Shown here in pieces: positions 1 through 8,015 of a DNA stretch of 64,000 nucleotides. Numbering within the stretch: the first letter of the stretch is position 1; each line of letters starts with the position of its first letter. The notes beneath the pieces were generated by a model. That model was not told where the DNA came from and did no database searches. It saw nothing but the letters and a program-made list of their open reading frames with translations. This stretch comes from Afipia sp. GAS231 (GTDB taxonomy: Bacteria > Pseudomonadota > Alphaproteobacteria > Rhizobiales > Xanthobacteraceae), in assembly GCF_900103365.1 (NCBI RefSeq), contig NZ_LT629703.1, positions 2,294,001 to 2,358,000 on the forward strand. The letters are read 5' to 3'. The position numbers were made by a program, and so were the translations under genes.

Positions 1-22
1 TCGAATCGAAGGGGTGACAGCC

Positions 23-622
23 ATGCCACACGCGAGACGGACCCCGGAGCGACTGAGCGCATTTTCCGACGGAGTCTTCGCCGTTCTGATCACGGTGCTG
101 GTTCTTGAACTGCGCCCGCCGGAGCTTCCGACGTTCAATGCGCTGCTGTCGCTCTGGCCGACAGGGCTCAGCTATGCCGTGAGCTACCTCTTCATTGCGA
201 TCGTTTGGGCCAATCACCACCATCTCATGCACTACGCCACCGACGCGACGCCGCGCCTGATCTGGTTCAATTTCGCCCATCTGTTTTCCGTGTCGCTGCT
301 GCCGCTCTCCACCGCCTGGATGGCCGTGAGTAAATTGGCACCGCAGCCTGTGGCCTTCTATGCGGCGGTCTTCTTCCTCGTGAACGCGACCTACGTCGCC
401 CTGATCTGGGAGCTGATGGGGCGAATTCCGCTCAACGAGGTTTCAGCCGGCGAGCGCCGCACCATGCGCATCCGCTCCGTTGTGACATTATGTGTTTTCG
501 CCGTGGCCGCCGCCGTGGCGCTGAAATTTCCGCTGGTCGGGCTCGGATTGTGTTGTTGCTGCTTGATCGTTTATCTGAGGCCGGAAGCGCCGGGAGCCGC
601 GCAGCGACAATCCTTCGAATGA
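23..622 (+). CDS. TMEM175 (DUF1211) family membrane channel
   Basis: The 199-residue product is an integral membrane protein of the TMEM175/DUF1211 family. Bacterial members of this family are potassium-permeable leak channels of the inner membrane. The family signature RLSAFSDGVFA lies at residues 10-20, in the first membrane helix, and the rest is a series of hydrophobic segments; a WANHHHLM stretch follows helix 2. I chose the ATG at 23 because a purine-rich GAAGGGG precedes it at good spacing; a GTG at 14 would add three residues. It converges with nasA 14 bp downstream and looks like a single-gene unit. Family assignment is firm; ion selectivity cannot be read from the sequence. Confidence 0.85.
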   Translation: MPHARRTPERLSAFSDGVFAVLITVLVLELRPPELPTFNALLSLWPTGLSYAVSYLFIAIVWANHHHLMHYATDATPRLIWFNFAHLFSVSLLPLSTAWMAVSKLAPQPVAFYAAVFFLVNATYVALIWELMGRIPLNEVSAGERRTMRIRSVVTLCVFAVAAAVALKFPLVGLGLCCCCLIVYLRPEAPGAAQRQSFE

Positions 623-636
623 CCGTGAATTGGCTC

Positions 637-3294
637 TCAGGCCGGTTGCGAAACCGGGCTGGTCGCGCTCCGCAGCAGCTTTCCGATCTCGGGCTTGCAG
701 GCGCCGCAATTGGTCCCGGCTTTCAGTTGCCGTCCGATCGCCTCGACGCTGGTTGCGCCCTTGCGGATTTCGGCCGAGATCTGGTGCTGCCCCACGCTAA
801 AACACGAGCAGACGATCGGCCCGGTGTCCTGGCCGGCGTCATGCGGTCGTCCGATCAGCAGCGACGCCCGCGCATTCGGCGACAGCACCTGGTCTGCAAA
901 CAGTCCTGAGAGCCACGACCGCGAGACGAGCTTGTGGTCGGGCGCGATGAACACGCAGCCTTCCAGCCGGCCGTCGCGAACGGCCGCGTAGCGATAGCGT
1001 CCGGCATTTGGATCGCGATAGGCAATCCATTCGATCTCGGGTCCAACGCGAAGCTGCGCCCGCGCCCAGTCACGCCAGCTCGGCGGCCGTTCGTCGCCCG
1101 CGAGCTCCATCCGCCAGCAGGTTCCGGAAAGGCCGCTGACCCAGTAACCTGCGGCGGGGCGATCGATCTGTTGGCGGCTGAGAATGAAGGCATGCCATTT
1201 CGGCAAGTAGGCTGCGGCCCTGACCGGCGTGTGCTTTGACTCCGGTTGCCCGGAGATCGGATCGGTGGCGGGATTGACCAGGGCGTTGACCCGGCCCTCG
1301 CCGGCAAATTCGCCGTTCCAATGCATCGGCACGAACACGCAGCCGCGCCGCTGTTCGACGGTCACGACAACCCGCGCCACCATCTCGCCCCATGCGCTGG
1401 TCAGCCGCGCCAGCCCGCCATTATCGACACCGGCCTGGCGCGCATCGTCGGGATGGAATTCGACACAAGGCTCGAACGTGTGCGCCATCAGCCGCGGCGA
1501 CTTTCCGGTTCGCGTCATGGTGTGCCACTGGTCGCGGACCCGCCCGGTATTGAGCACCAGCGGATAGTCGCGGCTGGTCGGGTTCACGGCGGGACGCGGC
1601 GTTACCGATATGAAACGGGCCTTGCGGTCAGGCGTGAAGAATTCGCGTTGTTCGAACATCCGCGGCGTGCCGGTCGGATACTCCCGCGTCACCGGCCACT
1701 GGATCGGGGCGAGCGCATCGTAGGCACGGTCGTCAAGCGTGCTCAATGCGGACAAATCGAAATCGCGCATCCCGTGGTTCTCGAAGCCGGAGAGCGCGGC
1801 GTGTTCGCGGAAAATCGCGGCAGCGTTCTGATGTTCGAATCCGGAAAACCCCATGCGACGGGCGACATCGCAGACCGCCCGCCAGTCCGCGCGCGCCGAA
1901 CCGGGCGCCGGCAGGAACGATCGTTGCCGGGAGATGCGGCGCTCGGAGTTGGTGACGGTGCCGTCCTTCTCGCCCCAGGTGAGCGCGGGCAGCAGCACAT
2001 TGGCATGGCGCGTGGTGTCGGTGTGCCGCACGCAATCGGAGACGACGACGAGATCGCACGCATCGAGCGCCGCACGGGCGCGATCGGCATCCGGCATGCT
2101 GACGATCGGGTTGGTCGACATGATCCAGACCGCTTTGATGCGCCGGTCCGCAATCGCGTCGAACATATCGACGGCTTTCAAGCCGGCTTTATCCGCCATG
2201 ACCGGCGAATGCCAGAACCGCTGGACGAGTTCGCGATGCTGCGGGTTATCGAGCTCCATATGGGCGGCAAGCTGGTTGGCGAGCCCGCCGACTTCCCGTC
2301 CGCCCATGGCATTGGGCTGTCCGGTGAGCGAGAACGGCCCCATGCCGGGCCGTCCGATCCGCCCCGTCAGCAGGTGGCAGTTGATAATCGCATTGACCTT
2401 GTCGACACCGCTGCTCGACTGATTGATGCCTTGCGAATACAGCGTGACGACCCGCTCGGTTCTGGCAAACCAGCCGAAGAACAGTTCGACGGCGCCTTCC
2501 ATGAGCCCGCAGGTAGCAGCGGTTTGCGCGACGGTCTGACCGGCAACTTCTCGCAGTGCTGCTTCCGCGCCGGTGGTGCAGCCGCGCACGAAGGCGCTAT
2601 CGACGGCATCGGTGCGTGCCAGATAGGCCAGCAGGCCGTTGAACAGAACTGAATCGCTGCCGGACCGAAGCGGCAGGTGCAGGTCGGCTCCTTCACAGGT
2701 CGCTGTCCGCCGCGGGTCGATGACGACGATGCGGCAGGCGGGGTTGTTGGCCTTTGCAGCCATCATGCGCTGGTAAAGGATCGGATGGCACCAGGCGGCA
2801 TTGGAGCCGACAAGGACCAGCAGATCGGCGGTTTCGAGATCCTCATAACTGCCGGGAACGGTATCGCTGCCGAACGCCCGCTTGTGGCCGGCGACGCTGG
2901 ACGCCATGCACAGCCGCGAATTGGTATCGATATTGGCGGTGCCGACGAAACCTTTCGCCAGCTTGTTGATGACGTAATAGTCCTCGGTGAGAATCTGACC
3001 GGAGACGTAGAACGCGACCGAATCCGGCCCGTGCGTCCGGATGGTCCGGCTAAAACCCTCCGCAACGAAATCAAGGGCTGTATCCCACGTCGCTTGCTGC
3101 CCGTTGACCACGGGTTCAAGCAACCGTCCCTCAAGCCCGATGGTTTCGGCCAGTGCCGAGCCTTTGGCGCACAGCCGTCCGAAATTCGCCGGATGCAGCG
3201 GATCGCCGCGAACGGTGACTGCGCCCGCGGCATCCTTGTCGGCGACGACGCCGCAGCCGACCCCGCAATACGGACAGGTTGTCTTCACGGGCAC
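637..3294 (-). CDS. nasA: Assimilatory nitrate reductase catalytic subunit
   Basis: This 885-residue molybdopterin oxidoreductase reduces nitrate to nitrite in the cytoplasm. The N terminus has the [4Fe-4S] cysteines CPYCGVGC with a fourth Cys in LCAKG. The Mo-bis-MGD domains follow, with NIDTNSRLCMASS and the GQPNAMGGREVGG stretch typical of NasA/NarB. The last 60 residues are a BFD-like [2Fe-2S] domain (VCSCFSVG and TNCGACKPEI), as in NasA/NasC-type enzymes. It starts at GTG, 12 nt after nirD, and is the last gene of nirB-nirD-nasA. No separate NADH-oxidising subunit is encoded nearby, so the electron donor (ferredoxin, flavodoxin or an unlinked flavoprotein) is open. Confidence 0.95.
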   Translation of the reverse strand: MPVKTTCPYCGVGCGVVADKDAAGAVTVRGDPLHPANFGRLCAKGSALAETIGLEGRLLEPVVNGQQATWDTALDFVAEGFSRTIRTHGPDSVAFYVSGQILTEDYYVINKLAKGFVGTANIDTNSRLCMASSVAGHKRAFGSDTVPGSYEDLETADLLVLVGSNAAWCHPILYQRMMAAKANNPACRIVVIDPRRTATCEGADLHLPLRSGSDSVLFNGLLAYLARTDAVDSAFVRGCTTGAEAALREVAGQTVAQTAATCGLMEGAVELFFGWFARTERVVTLYSQGINQSSSGVDKVNAIINCHLLTGRIGRPGMGPFSLTGQPNAMGGREVGGLANQLAAHMELDNPQHRELVQRFWHSPVMADKAGLKAVDMFDAIADRRIKAVWIMSTNPIVSMPDADRARAALDACDLVVVSDCVRHTDTTRHANVLLPALTWGEKDGTVTNSERRISRQRSFLPAPGSARADWRAVCDVARRMGFSGFEHQNAAAIFREHAALSGFENHGMRDFDLSALSTLDDRAYDALAPIQWPVTREYPTGTPRMFEQREFFTPDRKARFISVTPRPAVNPTSRDYPLVLNTGRVRDQWHTMTRTGKSPRLMAHTFEPCVEFHPDDARQAGVDNGGLARLTSAWGEMVARVVVTVEQRRGCVFVPMHWNGEFAGEGRVNALVNPATDPISGQPESKHTPVRAAAYLPKWHAFILSRQQIDRPAAGYWVSGLSGTCWRMELAGDERPPSWRDWARAQLRVGPEIEWIAYRDPNAGRYRYAAVRDGRLEGCVFIAPDHKLVSRSWLSGLFADQVLSPNARASLLIGRPHDAGQDTGPIVCSCFSVGQHQISAEIRKGATSVEAIGRQLKAGTNCGACKPEIGKLLRSATSPVSQPA

Positions 3295-3306
3295 GCGCGA
3301 TCACCC

Positions 3307-3639
3307 TCAGTCGGCAGCAGCGGTCGCCGTCTGGACGTAAAGCCAGACGGTGTTGTTCTCCACCTTGGCCGGATGCGCGCGGGTACATCCCTCGTCGGGC
3401 GCAATCGCCACGCCGCTCTTGAGATCGATGACGAAATTGTGCAGCGGACAGGTGACGCGCTTGTTGTGCACGATGCCCTGCGACAGCGGCCCGCCCTTGT
3501 GCGGGCAGCGGTCGTCGAGCGCGAATACCTCGTCGTCGCCGGTGCGAAAAACCGCGATATTTCCAGCCGCCGTTCGCACGACGCGCGAGCCCAGCACGGG
3601 AATATCGTTCAACGATCCGATTTCAATCCAGTTTGTCAT
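3307..3639 (-). CDS. nirD: Nitrite reductase small subunit
   Basis: The product is a 110-residue Rieske-type protein, the small subunit of the assimilatory NADH-nitrite reductase, which reduces nitrite to ammonium in the cytoplasm with NirB. The Rieske fold is recognisable from the DDRCPHKGGPLSQG and CPLHNFVIDL segments. NirD-type proteins often lack a full set of cluster ligands, but here both Cys-x-His pairs are present (CPH and CPLH), so a [2Fe-2S] cluster is possible. The start codon overlaps the nirB stop in an ATGA arrangement, which implies translational coupling. Confidence 0.93.
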   Translation of the reverse strand: MTNWIEIGSLNDIPVLGSRVVRTAAGNIAVFRTGDDEVFALDDRCPHKGGPLSQGIVHNKRVTCPLHNFVIDLKSGVAIAPDEGCTRAHPAKVENNTVWLYVQTATAAAD

Positions 3640-6095
3640 GCCAGCTCCAACTCAGCCATTGGCTTGAATTCATTGCTCTCGACGCCACGTCGGGCGCGCT
3701 CCGCCCAGGGATCGCTCTGCGAGAATTGCTGCGAATAGGCGAAGCGGCCGAACAGCGCCTTGCGGTTGGCCAGATCGTCGACCACCTGCTTGCGGATGGC
3801 ATCGAGACCGACCCGGTCGCACCATTTGTACATGCGCTCCAGGTACCAGCCCTGCTCGCGATAGAGCTGGGTCAGGGCGCAGATGACTTCGAGCGTCTCC
3901 TCCTCGGTCGCGACCTTGCCCAAAAATTCGGTGCCCTTGATATGAAGGCCGGCGGCGCCGGCGAAATGGATCTCGAAGCCGGAATCGACGCAGATCACGC
4001 CGACATCCTTGCAGGTGGCTTCCGCGCAGTTGCGCGGACAGCCGGACACGCCGAGCTTGACCTTGGCCGGCGTCCACGAGCCCCACATGAACTTTTCGAT
4101 CTTGATGCCGAGGCCGGTCGAATCCTGGGTGCCGAAGCGGCACCATTCCGAGCCGACGCAGGTTTTCACCGTGCGCAGGCCCTTGGCATAGGCGTGGCCG
4201 GACACCATGCCGGCATCGTTGAGGTCGGCCCAGACCGCGGGCAAATCCTCCTTCTTGACGCCGAGCAGATCGATGCGCTGCCCGCCGGTCACCTTGACGG
4301 TCGGAATCTTGAATTTGTCCGCGACATCCGCAATGGCGCGAAGCTCGTCCGGCGTGGTGACGCCGCCCCACATCCGCGGCACCACCGAATAGGTGCCGTC
4401 CTTCTGGATGTTGGCGTGAACCCGCTCGTTGATGTAGCGCGACTGTGCGTCGTCGCGATATTCGCCGGGCCATTGCGAGACCAGATAGTAGTTCAACGCC
4501 GGCCGGCACGAGTGACAGCCATTGGGCGTCTTCCAGTCCATGAACTTCATGACATCGGGAATCGTCTTCAATCCCTGCTCGACGATGACGCGGCGTGCGT
4601 CGTCGTGGCTGTGATCGGTGCAGGCGCAGATCGGCTTGACCTTCGGCGCCACGGAATAGTCGCCGCCGAGCGTAAAGGCGAGCACCTGCTCGACCAGCCC
4701 GGTGCAGGAGCCGCACGACGACGATGCCTTGGTGTGGGCGCGAACGTCATCGATCGTGAACAGCTTCTTTTCGCTGATCGCCTTGACGATCGTGCCCTTG
4801 CAGACGCCGTTGCATCCGCAGATTTCGGCCTCGTCGCTCATGGCGGCGACCGAGTTCTGGCCGCTATGGCCGCCGTCGCCGAGATTGGCCGAACCGAACA
4901 CCAGCCGCTCGCGCATCTGCGAAACGTCGGTGCCGTCGCGCAAGTGCTGGAAATACCAGGGACCGTCGACCGTATCGCCATAGAGCACGGCGCCGACGAT
5001 TTTCTTACCCTGGATGATGATGCGTTTGTAGACGCCGCGGGTCGCGTCCTGCAGGACGATCTCTTCCCTGTCCGGACCAGCCGCGAAATCGCCGGCCGAG
5101 AACAGATCGATCCCGGTCACCTTCAATTTGGTCGAGGTCACCGAGCCGTCATAGGTGGCAAAACCCTTCATGGCGAGGTGGTTGGCGCAAACCTTGGCCT
5201 GGTCGAACAGGGGCGCCACCAGGCCGTAGACCTGGCGGCGGTGCTGCACGCACTCACCGACCGCGTAGATGCGCCCGTCATAGGTCTGCATGGTGTCGGT
5301 GACGACGATGCCGCGCTCGCAATAGAGGCCGGCCTTGCGGGCGAGTTCGACGTTGGGGCGGATGCCGACGGCCATCACCACCAGGTCGGCTGGAATCTCC
5401 TCGCCATCGGCAAAGCGTACGCCGGTGACATGATCCTCGCCCAGAATGGCCTGCGTCTGCGCCGGCATCCTGAACACCATGCCGCGCTCTTCCAGCGACT
5501 TGCGCAGCATTCCGCCCGCCACCGGATCGAGCTGACGTTCCATCAGCGTGTCGAGCAGATGCACGACGGTGACGTTCATGCCGCGCTTCATCAGGCCGTT
5601 GGCGGCTTCGAGACCAAGCAAGCCGCCGCCGATCACGACGGCATGCTTGTGGCTGGTCGAGGCCTCGACCATGCGCTCGACGTCCTGAATATCGCGAAAG
5701 CCGATGACGCCTTTCAGGTCCTTGCCCGGTATGGGCAGTATGATCGGATTGGAGCCGGTGGCGATCAGCAGGCGATCATAGGGCACCCGCGCGCCATCCG
5801 CTGTGACGACTTCACAGGTGCGCCGGTCGATCATGACGATCATTTCGTTCTTGCGCAGCGTGATGCCGTTGTCGTCGTACCATTGCACGGTGTTGAGCAT
5901 GATGTCGTCAACGGTCTTCTCGCCCGCCAGCACCGGCGACAGCAAGATCCGGTTGTAGTTGCCGTACGGCTCGGAACCGAAGACGGTGATGTCGTAAAGA
6001 TCGGGCGCACGCTCCAGCAGCGTTTCCACGGTGCGGATTCCCGCCATGCCGTTGCCGATCACCACCAACTTCTGCTTGCTGACTTTCTCGAGCAT
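3636..6095 (-). CDS. nirB: Nitrite reductase [NAD(P)H] large subunit
   Basis: The 819-residue sirohaem enzyme performs six-electron reduction of nitrite to ammonium. Domains in order: an FAD/NAD(P)H pyridine-nucleotide oxidoreductase (GNGMAGIRTVE at the N terminus, second dinucleotide fold GGGLLGLEAANG); BFD-like [2Fe-2S] motifs (CGCNGVCKG and SSCGSCTG); a second Cys-rich BFD-like stretch (CACTDHSHDD, CHSCRPALNY); then the ferredoxin-like and sirohaem/[4Fe-4S] domain with CVGSEWCRFG and GCPRNCAEATC. First gene of the nitrate/nitrite operon. A purine-rich site (AGAAGGCGG) precedes the ATG. Its long leader carries a candidate sigma-54 promoter and an ANTAR-type hairpin, listed separately. Confidence 0.96.
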   Translation of the reverse strand: MLEKVSKQKLVVIGNGMAGIRTVETLLERAPDLYDITVFGSEPYGNYNRILLSPVLAGEKTVDDIMLNTVQWYDDNGITLRKNEMIVMIDRRTCEVVTADGARVPYDRLLIATGSNPIILPIPGKDLKGVIGFRDIQDVERMVEASTSHKHAVVIGGGLLGLEAANGLMKRGMNVTVVHLLDTLMERQLDPVAGGMLRKSLEERGMVFRMPAQTQAILGEDHVTGVRFADGEEIPADLVVMAVGIRPNVELARKAGLYCERGIVVTDTMQTYDGRIYAVGECVQHRRQVYGLVAPLFDQAKVCANHLAMKGFATYDGSVTSTKLKVTGIDLFSAGDFAAGPDREEIVLQDATRGVYKRIIIQGKKIVGAVLYGDTVDGPWYFQHLRDGTDVSQMRERLVFGSANLGDGGHSGQNSVAAMSDEAEICGCNGVCKGTIVKAISEKKLFTIDDVRAHTKASSSCGSCTGLVEQVLAFTLGGDYSVAPKVKPICACTDHSHDDARRVIVEQGLKTIPDVMKFMDWKTPNGCHSCRPALNYYLVSQWPGEYRDDAQSRYINERVHANIQKDGTYSVVPRMWGGVTTPDELRAIADVADKFKIPTVKVTGGQRIDLLGVKKEDLPAVWADLNDAGMVSGHAYAKGLRTVKTCVGSEWCRFGTQDSTGLGIKIEKFMWGSWTPAKVKLGVSGCPRNCAEATCKDVGVICVDSGFEIHFAGAAGLHIKGTEFLGKVATEEETLEVICALTQLYREQGWYLERMYKWCDRVGLDAIRKQVVDDLANRKALFGRFAYSQQFSQSDPWAERARRGVESNEFKPMAELELA

Positions 6096-6205
6096 GATCC
6101 GCCTTCTGACTTTGATCCGATGGGCGCCATTCGGCGACGCGGATGCGCGCCGTCGATTGGCAAGAAATTGTTAATGGTTGGGGAGTGCCCATCAGCGGGC
6201 GAGTA

Positions 6206-6223
6206 ATCGTCGGCTATGACGAT
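6206..6223 (-). promoter_or_regulatory. Candidate ANTAR (NasT-type) RNA hairpin in the nirB leader
   Basis: Read on the minus strand this is a perfect 6-bp stem ATCGTC/GACGAT closing the hexaloop ATAGCC. A at loop position 1 and G at position 4 are the two residues known to be conserved in ANTAR-protein RNA targets such as those of NasR and NasT. Five nt downstream a second hexaloop hairpin can form (GCCC, loop GCTGAT, GGGC), but its loop has G rather than A at position 1. The hairpin would start about 5 nt after the predicted transcription start. No clear U-tract terminator was found before nirB, so the mode of control is uncertain. Confidence 0.5.
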
Positions 6224-6239
6224 CGATGAATTCTACTAT

Positions 6240-6254
6240 TCAAGAGACGTGCCA
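6240..6254 (-). promoter_or_regulatory. Candidate sigma-54 promoter for nirB-nirD-nasA
   Basis: On the minus strand the sequence reads TGGCAC, five bases (GTCTC), then TTGA. This is the -24/-12 spacing of a sigma-54 promoter with one important mismatch, GA instead of GC at -12. The predicted start at about 6228 leaves a leader of about 130 nt before the nirB ATG. Support comes mainly from the identical layout on the opposite, better-matching side. Confidence 0.4.
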
Positions 6255-6583
6255 CCGTCACAGCCGACGTTTTCGAGCGGCGCGAAGCCTGCCGCTCATC
6301 CGGGAATGCCCAAAATATCAGCCCGAAAGACTATCCCTTGCGCATAACGCGAGCGTTTATCCGCGGTTCGGCGGCCTTTTTGCCTATGGAATCGGCAACC
6401 CAGCGGCAGAACAGGTTTCGAAGGAACCCTTCGGACCGACGTTCAACGCCGCATAATAAAACACCATGCTGCACGTTCGAGTGGCTGCACTTGCCGACAA
6501 ACGGAGCAATGGCCGTCTTCGCTCCAGATCATCCGCGCGTCACAAGGCACTGCGATTACTCGCGAAGTTGCGCGCGTGATTTT

Positions 6584-6599
6584 TTGGCACATGAATTGC
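6584..6599 (+). promoter_or_regulatory. Sigma-54 (-24/-12) promoter for the nitrate transporter operon
   Basis: The sequence TTGGCAC, five bases (ATGAA), TTGC matches the sigma-54 consensus YTGGCAC-N5-TTGC, with GG at 6586-6587 and GC at 6598-6599. The predicted transcription start is about 6611, giving a leader of about 110 nt before the transporter ATG at 6722. Sigma-54 control by NtrC is the established mode for assimilatory nitrate genes in many proteobacteria. I did not find a convincing full NtrC dyad upstream. Confidence 0.75.
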
Positions 6600-6617
6600 T
6601 GACATCAAGCCCGGATG

Positions 6618-6635
6618 CATCTCAACGATGAGATG
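6618..6635 (+). promoter_or_regulatory. Candidate ANTAR (NasT-type) RNA hairpin in the transporter leader
   Basis: A perfect 6-bp stem CATCTC/GAGATG closes the hexaloop AACGAT, with A at loop position 1 and G at position 4 as in ANTAR RNA targets. It begins about 7 nt after the predicted sigma-54 start. The known motif has two such stems; no second A1/G4 hexaloop is clear downstream. The segment at 6635-6641 can instead pair with CGAGATC at 6667-6673, which may be an alternative fold. Confidence 0.5.
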
Positions 6636-6721
6636 ATCTCGCTTCCAAAATTTTATCCCTTTGTGCCGAGATCGCCGCGCATTTGCGCGCGTCATCCCGC
6701 GCCAATGCTCGAGGCTGCTTG

Positions 6722-7981
6722 ATGAAGCTCGCTGAATTTAAGAAGGCCGGCCATTGGCCGACGCTGCTGGCTGCGTTTCTCTACTTCGACATCAGCTTCA
6801 TGGCTTGGGTCGCGCTTGGTCCGTTGATCGTCTACATCGCGCGCGACATGAACCTTGCCGTCGATGAGAAATTCACGCTCGTCGCGATTCCGGTTCTGGC
6901 CGGCGCGCTGCTGCGGGTCCCGATGGGCATCTTCGCCGATCTGATCGGCGCCAAGCGGACCGGCATCATCGCCCAACTCGTCGTCATCGCGGCAACCGTA
7001 TGGGTCTGGCGTTTCGGACTCCCGAGCAAGCTGGCGGTCGAGATCTTTGGTCTTGCACTCGGCATCGGCGGTGCCTCGTTCGCGGTGGCCTTGCCGCAGG
7101 CGAGCCGCTGGTATCCGCCGCAATATCAGGGCGTGGTGATGGGGATCGCCGGCGCCGGCAATATGGGCGTCGTGCTCGACACGCTGCTGGCACCATCGAT
7201 CGCCGAGCATTACGGCTGGCAGACCGTGTTCGGCGTGCTGCTGATTCCGATGCTGCTGATTCTGGCCTACTACGCCTTTGCGGCCAAGGATGCGCCGGGA
7301 GAGCGCAAGCCGGTCTCGCTCAAGGCCTATGGCACCTTGTTCCGCGATCCCGACAGCCGCTGGTTCATGTTCTTCTACTTCATCACCTTCGGCGGCTTCG
7401 TCGGGCTCGCCAATGCGCTGCCGCTGTATTTCACCGTGCAGTATCACGTGTCCGGCGTGGCCGCGGGGATGCTGGTGGCCTTGATCGTTGCCTTCGGATC
7501 CGGTTTCCGGCCGGTCGGCGGACTGATCGCCGACCGGATCGGCGGCATCCGATCGTTGTCGATGCTGTTTGGCGTGGTCGTGGCGGCCTATGTCGTCATC
7601 GCCTTCATGCCAGAAGGGCCGACCGCATCGAGCCCCGGAGGCTGGGCGCTCACCGAAATGCCGCGCATCGCCTGGATATCGGTGCTGCTGTTCTCGATCG
7701 GCGTGCTCGCGCTGGGTATGGGCAACGGCGCGGTGTTCCAGCTCATTCCGCTTCGCTTCCGTCACGAGATCGGCATGATGACCGGCATGGTCGGTTGCGC
7801 CGGCGGCGTCGGCGGCTTCTTCCTTGCCAAGGCGCTTGGCATCGCCAAGGGAATGACCGGCGGGTTCGGCGCAGGTTTTCTGTTTTTTGGCGCGCTGGCG
7901 TTGCTTGGATTCCTCGGACTTGCCATGGTCAAGGTCCGCTGGCGCACCACCTGGGGCGCCGCGTCGGGAGCGCGGGTCTGA
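6722..7981 (+). CDS. MFS nitrate/nitrite transporter (NarK/NrtP type)
   Basis: The 419-residue product is a polytopic major facilitator protein that would import nitrate (and perhaps nitrite) for the adjacent reductases. Features of the NNP family are visible: an FxYFDISFMAW-like first helix, the helix 5 stretch GIAGAGNMGVVLDTLLAP (a nitrate-signature-like Gly-rich segment), the loop ADLIGAKRTG after helix 2, and a second Gly-rich segment (GMVGCAGGVGGFF) in the C-terminal half. I chose the ATG at 6722, which has GAGG 7 nt upstream and the family-typical N terminus. The longer form from a TTG at 6683 has no support. It is the first gene of a unit with the downstream kinase/phosphatase. Confidence 0.9.
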   Translation: MKLAEFKKAGHWPTLLAAFLYFDISFMAWVALGPLIVYIARDMNLAVDEKFTLVAIPVLAGALLRVPMGIFADLIGAKRTGIIAQLVVIAATVWVWRFGLPSKLAVEIFGLALGIGGASFAVALPQASRWYPPQYQGVVMGIAGAGNMGVVLDTLLAPSIAEHYGWQTVFGVLLIPMLLILAYYAFAAKDAPGERKPVSLKAYGTLFRDPDSRWFMFFYFITFGGFVGLANALPLYFTVQYHVSGVAAGMLVALIVAFGSGFRPVGGLIADRIGGIRSLSMLFGVVVAAYVVIAFMPEGPTASSPGGWALTEMPRIAWISVLLFSIGVLALGMGNGAVFQLIPLRFRHEIGMMTGMVGCAGGVGGFFLAKALGIAKGMTGGFGAGFLFFGALALLGFLGLAMVKVRWRTTWGAASGARV

Positions 7982-8015
7982 CGGCACGCGCTCCATTCCT
8001 TGGGCGGTCTCGCGG

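Noticed and set aside
6119..6194. Long-range inverted repeat GATGGGC/GCCCATC in the nirB leader, possible terminator
   Set aside because: Arms are about 60 nt apart and no U-tract follows; pairing may be accidental.
3633..6206. Long plus-strand ORF of 857 codons opposite nirB
   Set aside because: It is a reading-frame shadow in high-GC DNA; it mirrors nirB along its whole length and its translation is His/Asp/Gly/Arg-rich with no fold.
6470..6490. Possible NtrC dyad GCAC-N6-GTGG upstream of the sigma-54 promoter
   Set aside because: Spacing and second arm differ from the consensus GCAC-N7-GTGC; kept only as a weak hint.
6226..6631. Two small plus-strand ORFs in the nirB/transporter gap
   Set aside because: No ribosome-binding site or family motif, and they cover the sigma-54 elements and hairpins, so the region is better read as regulatory.
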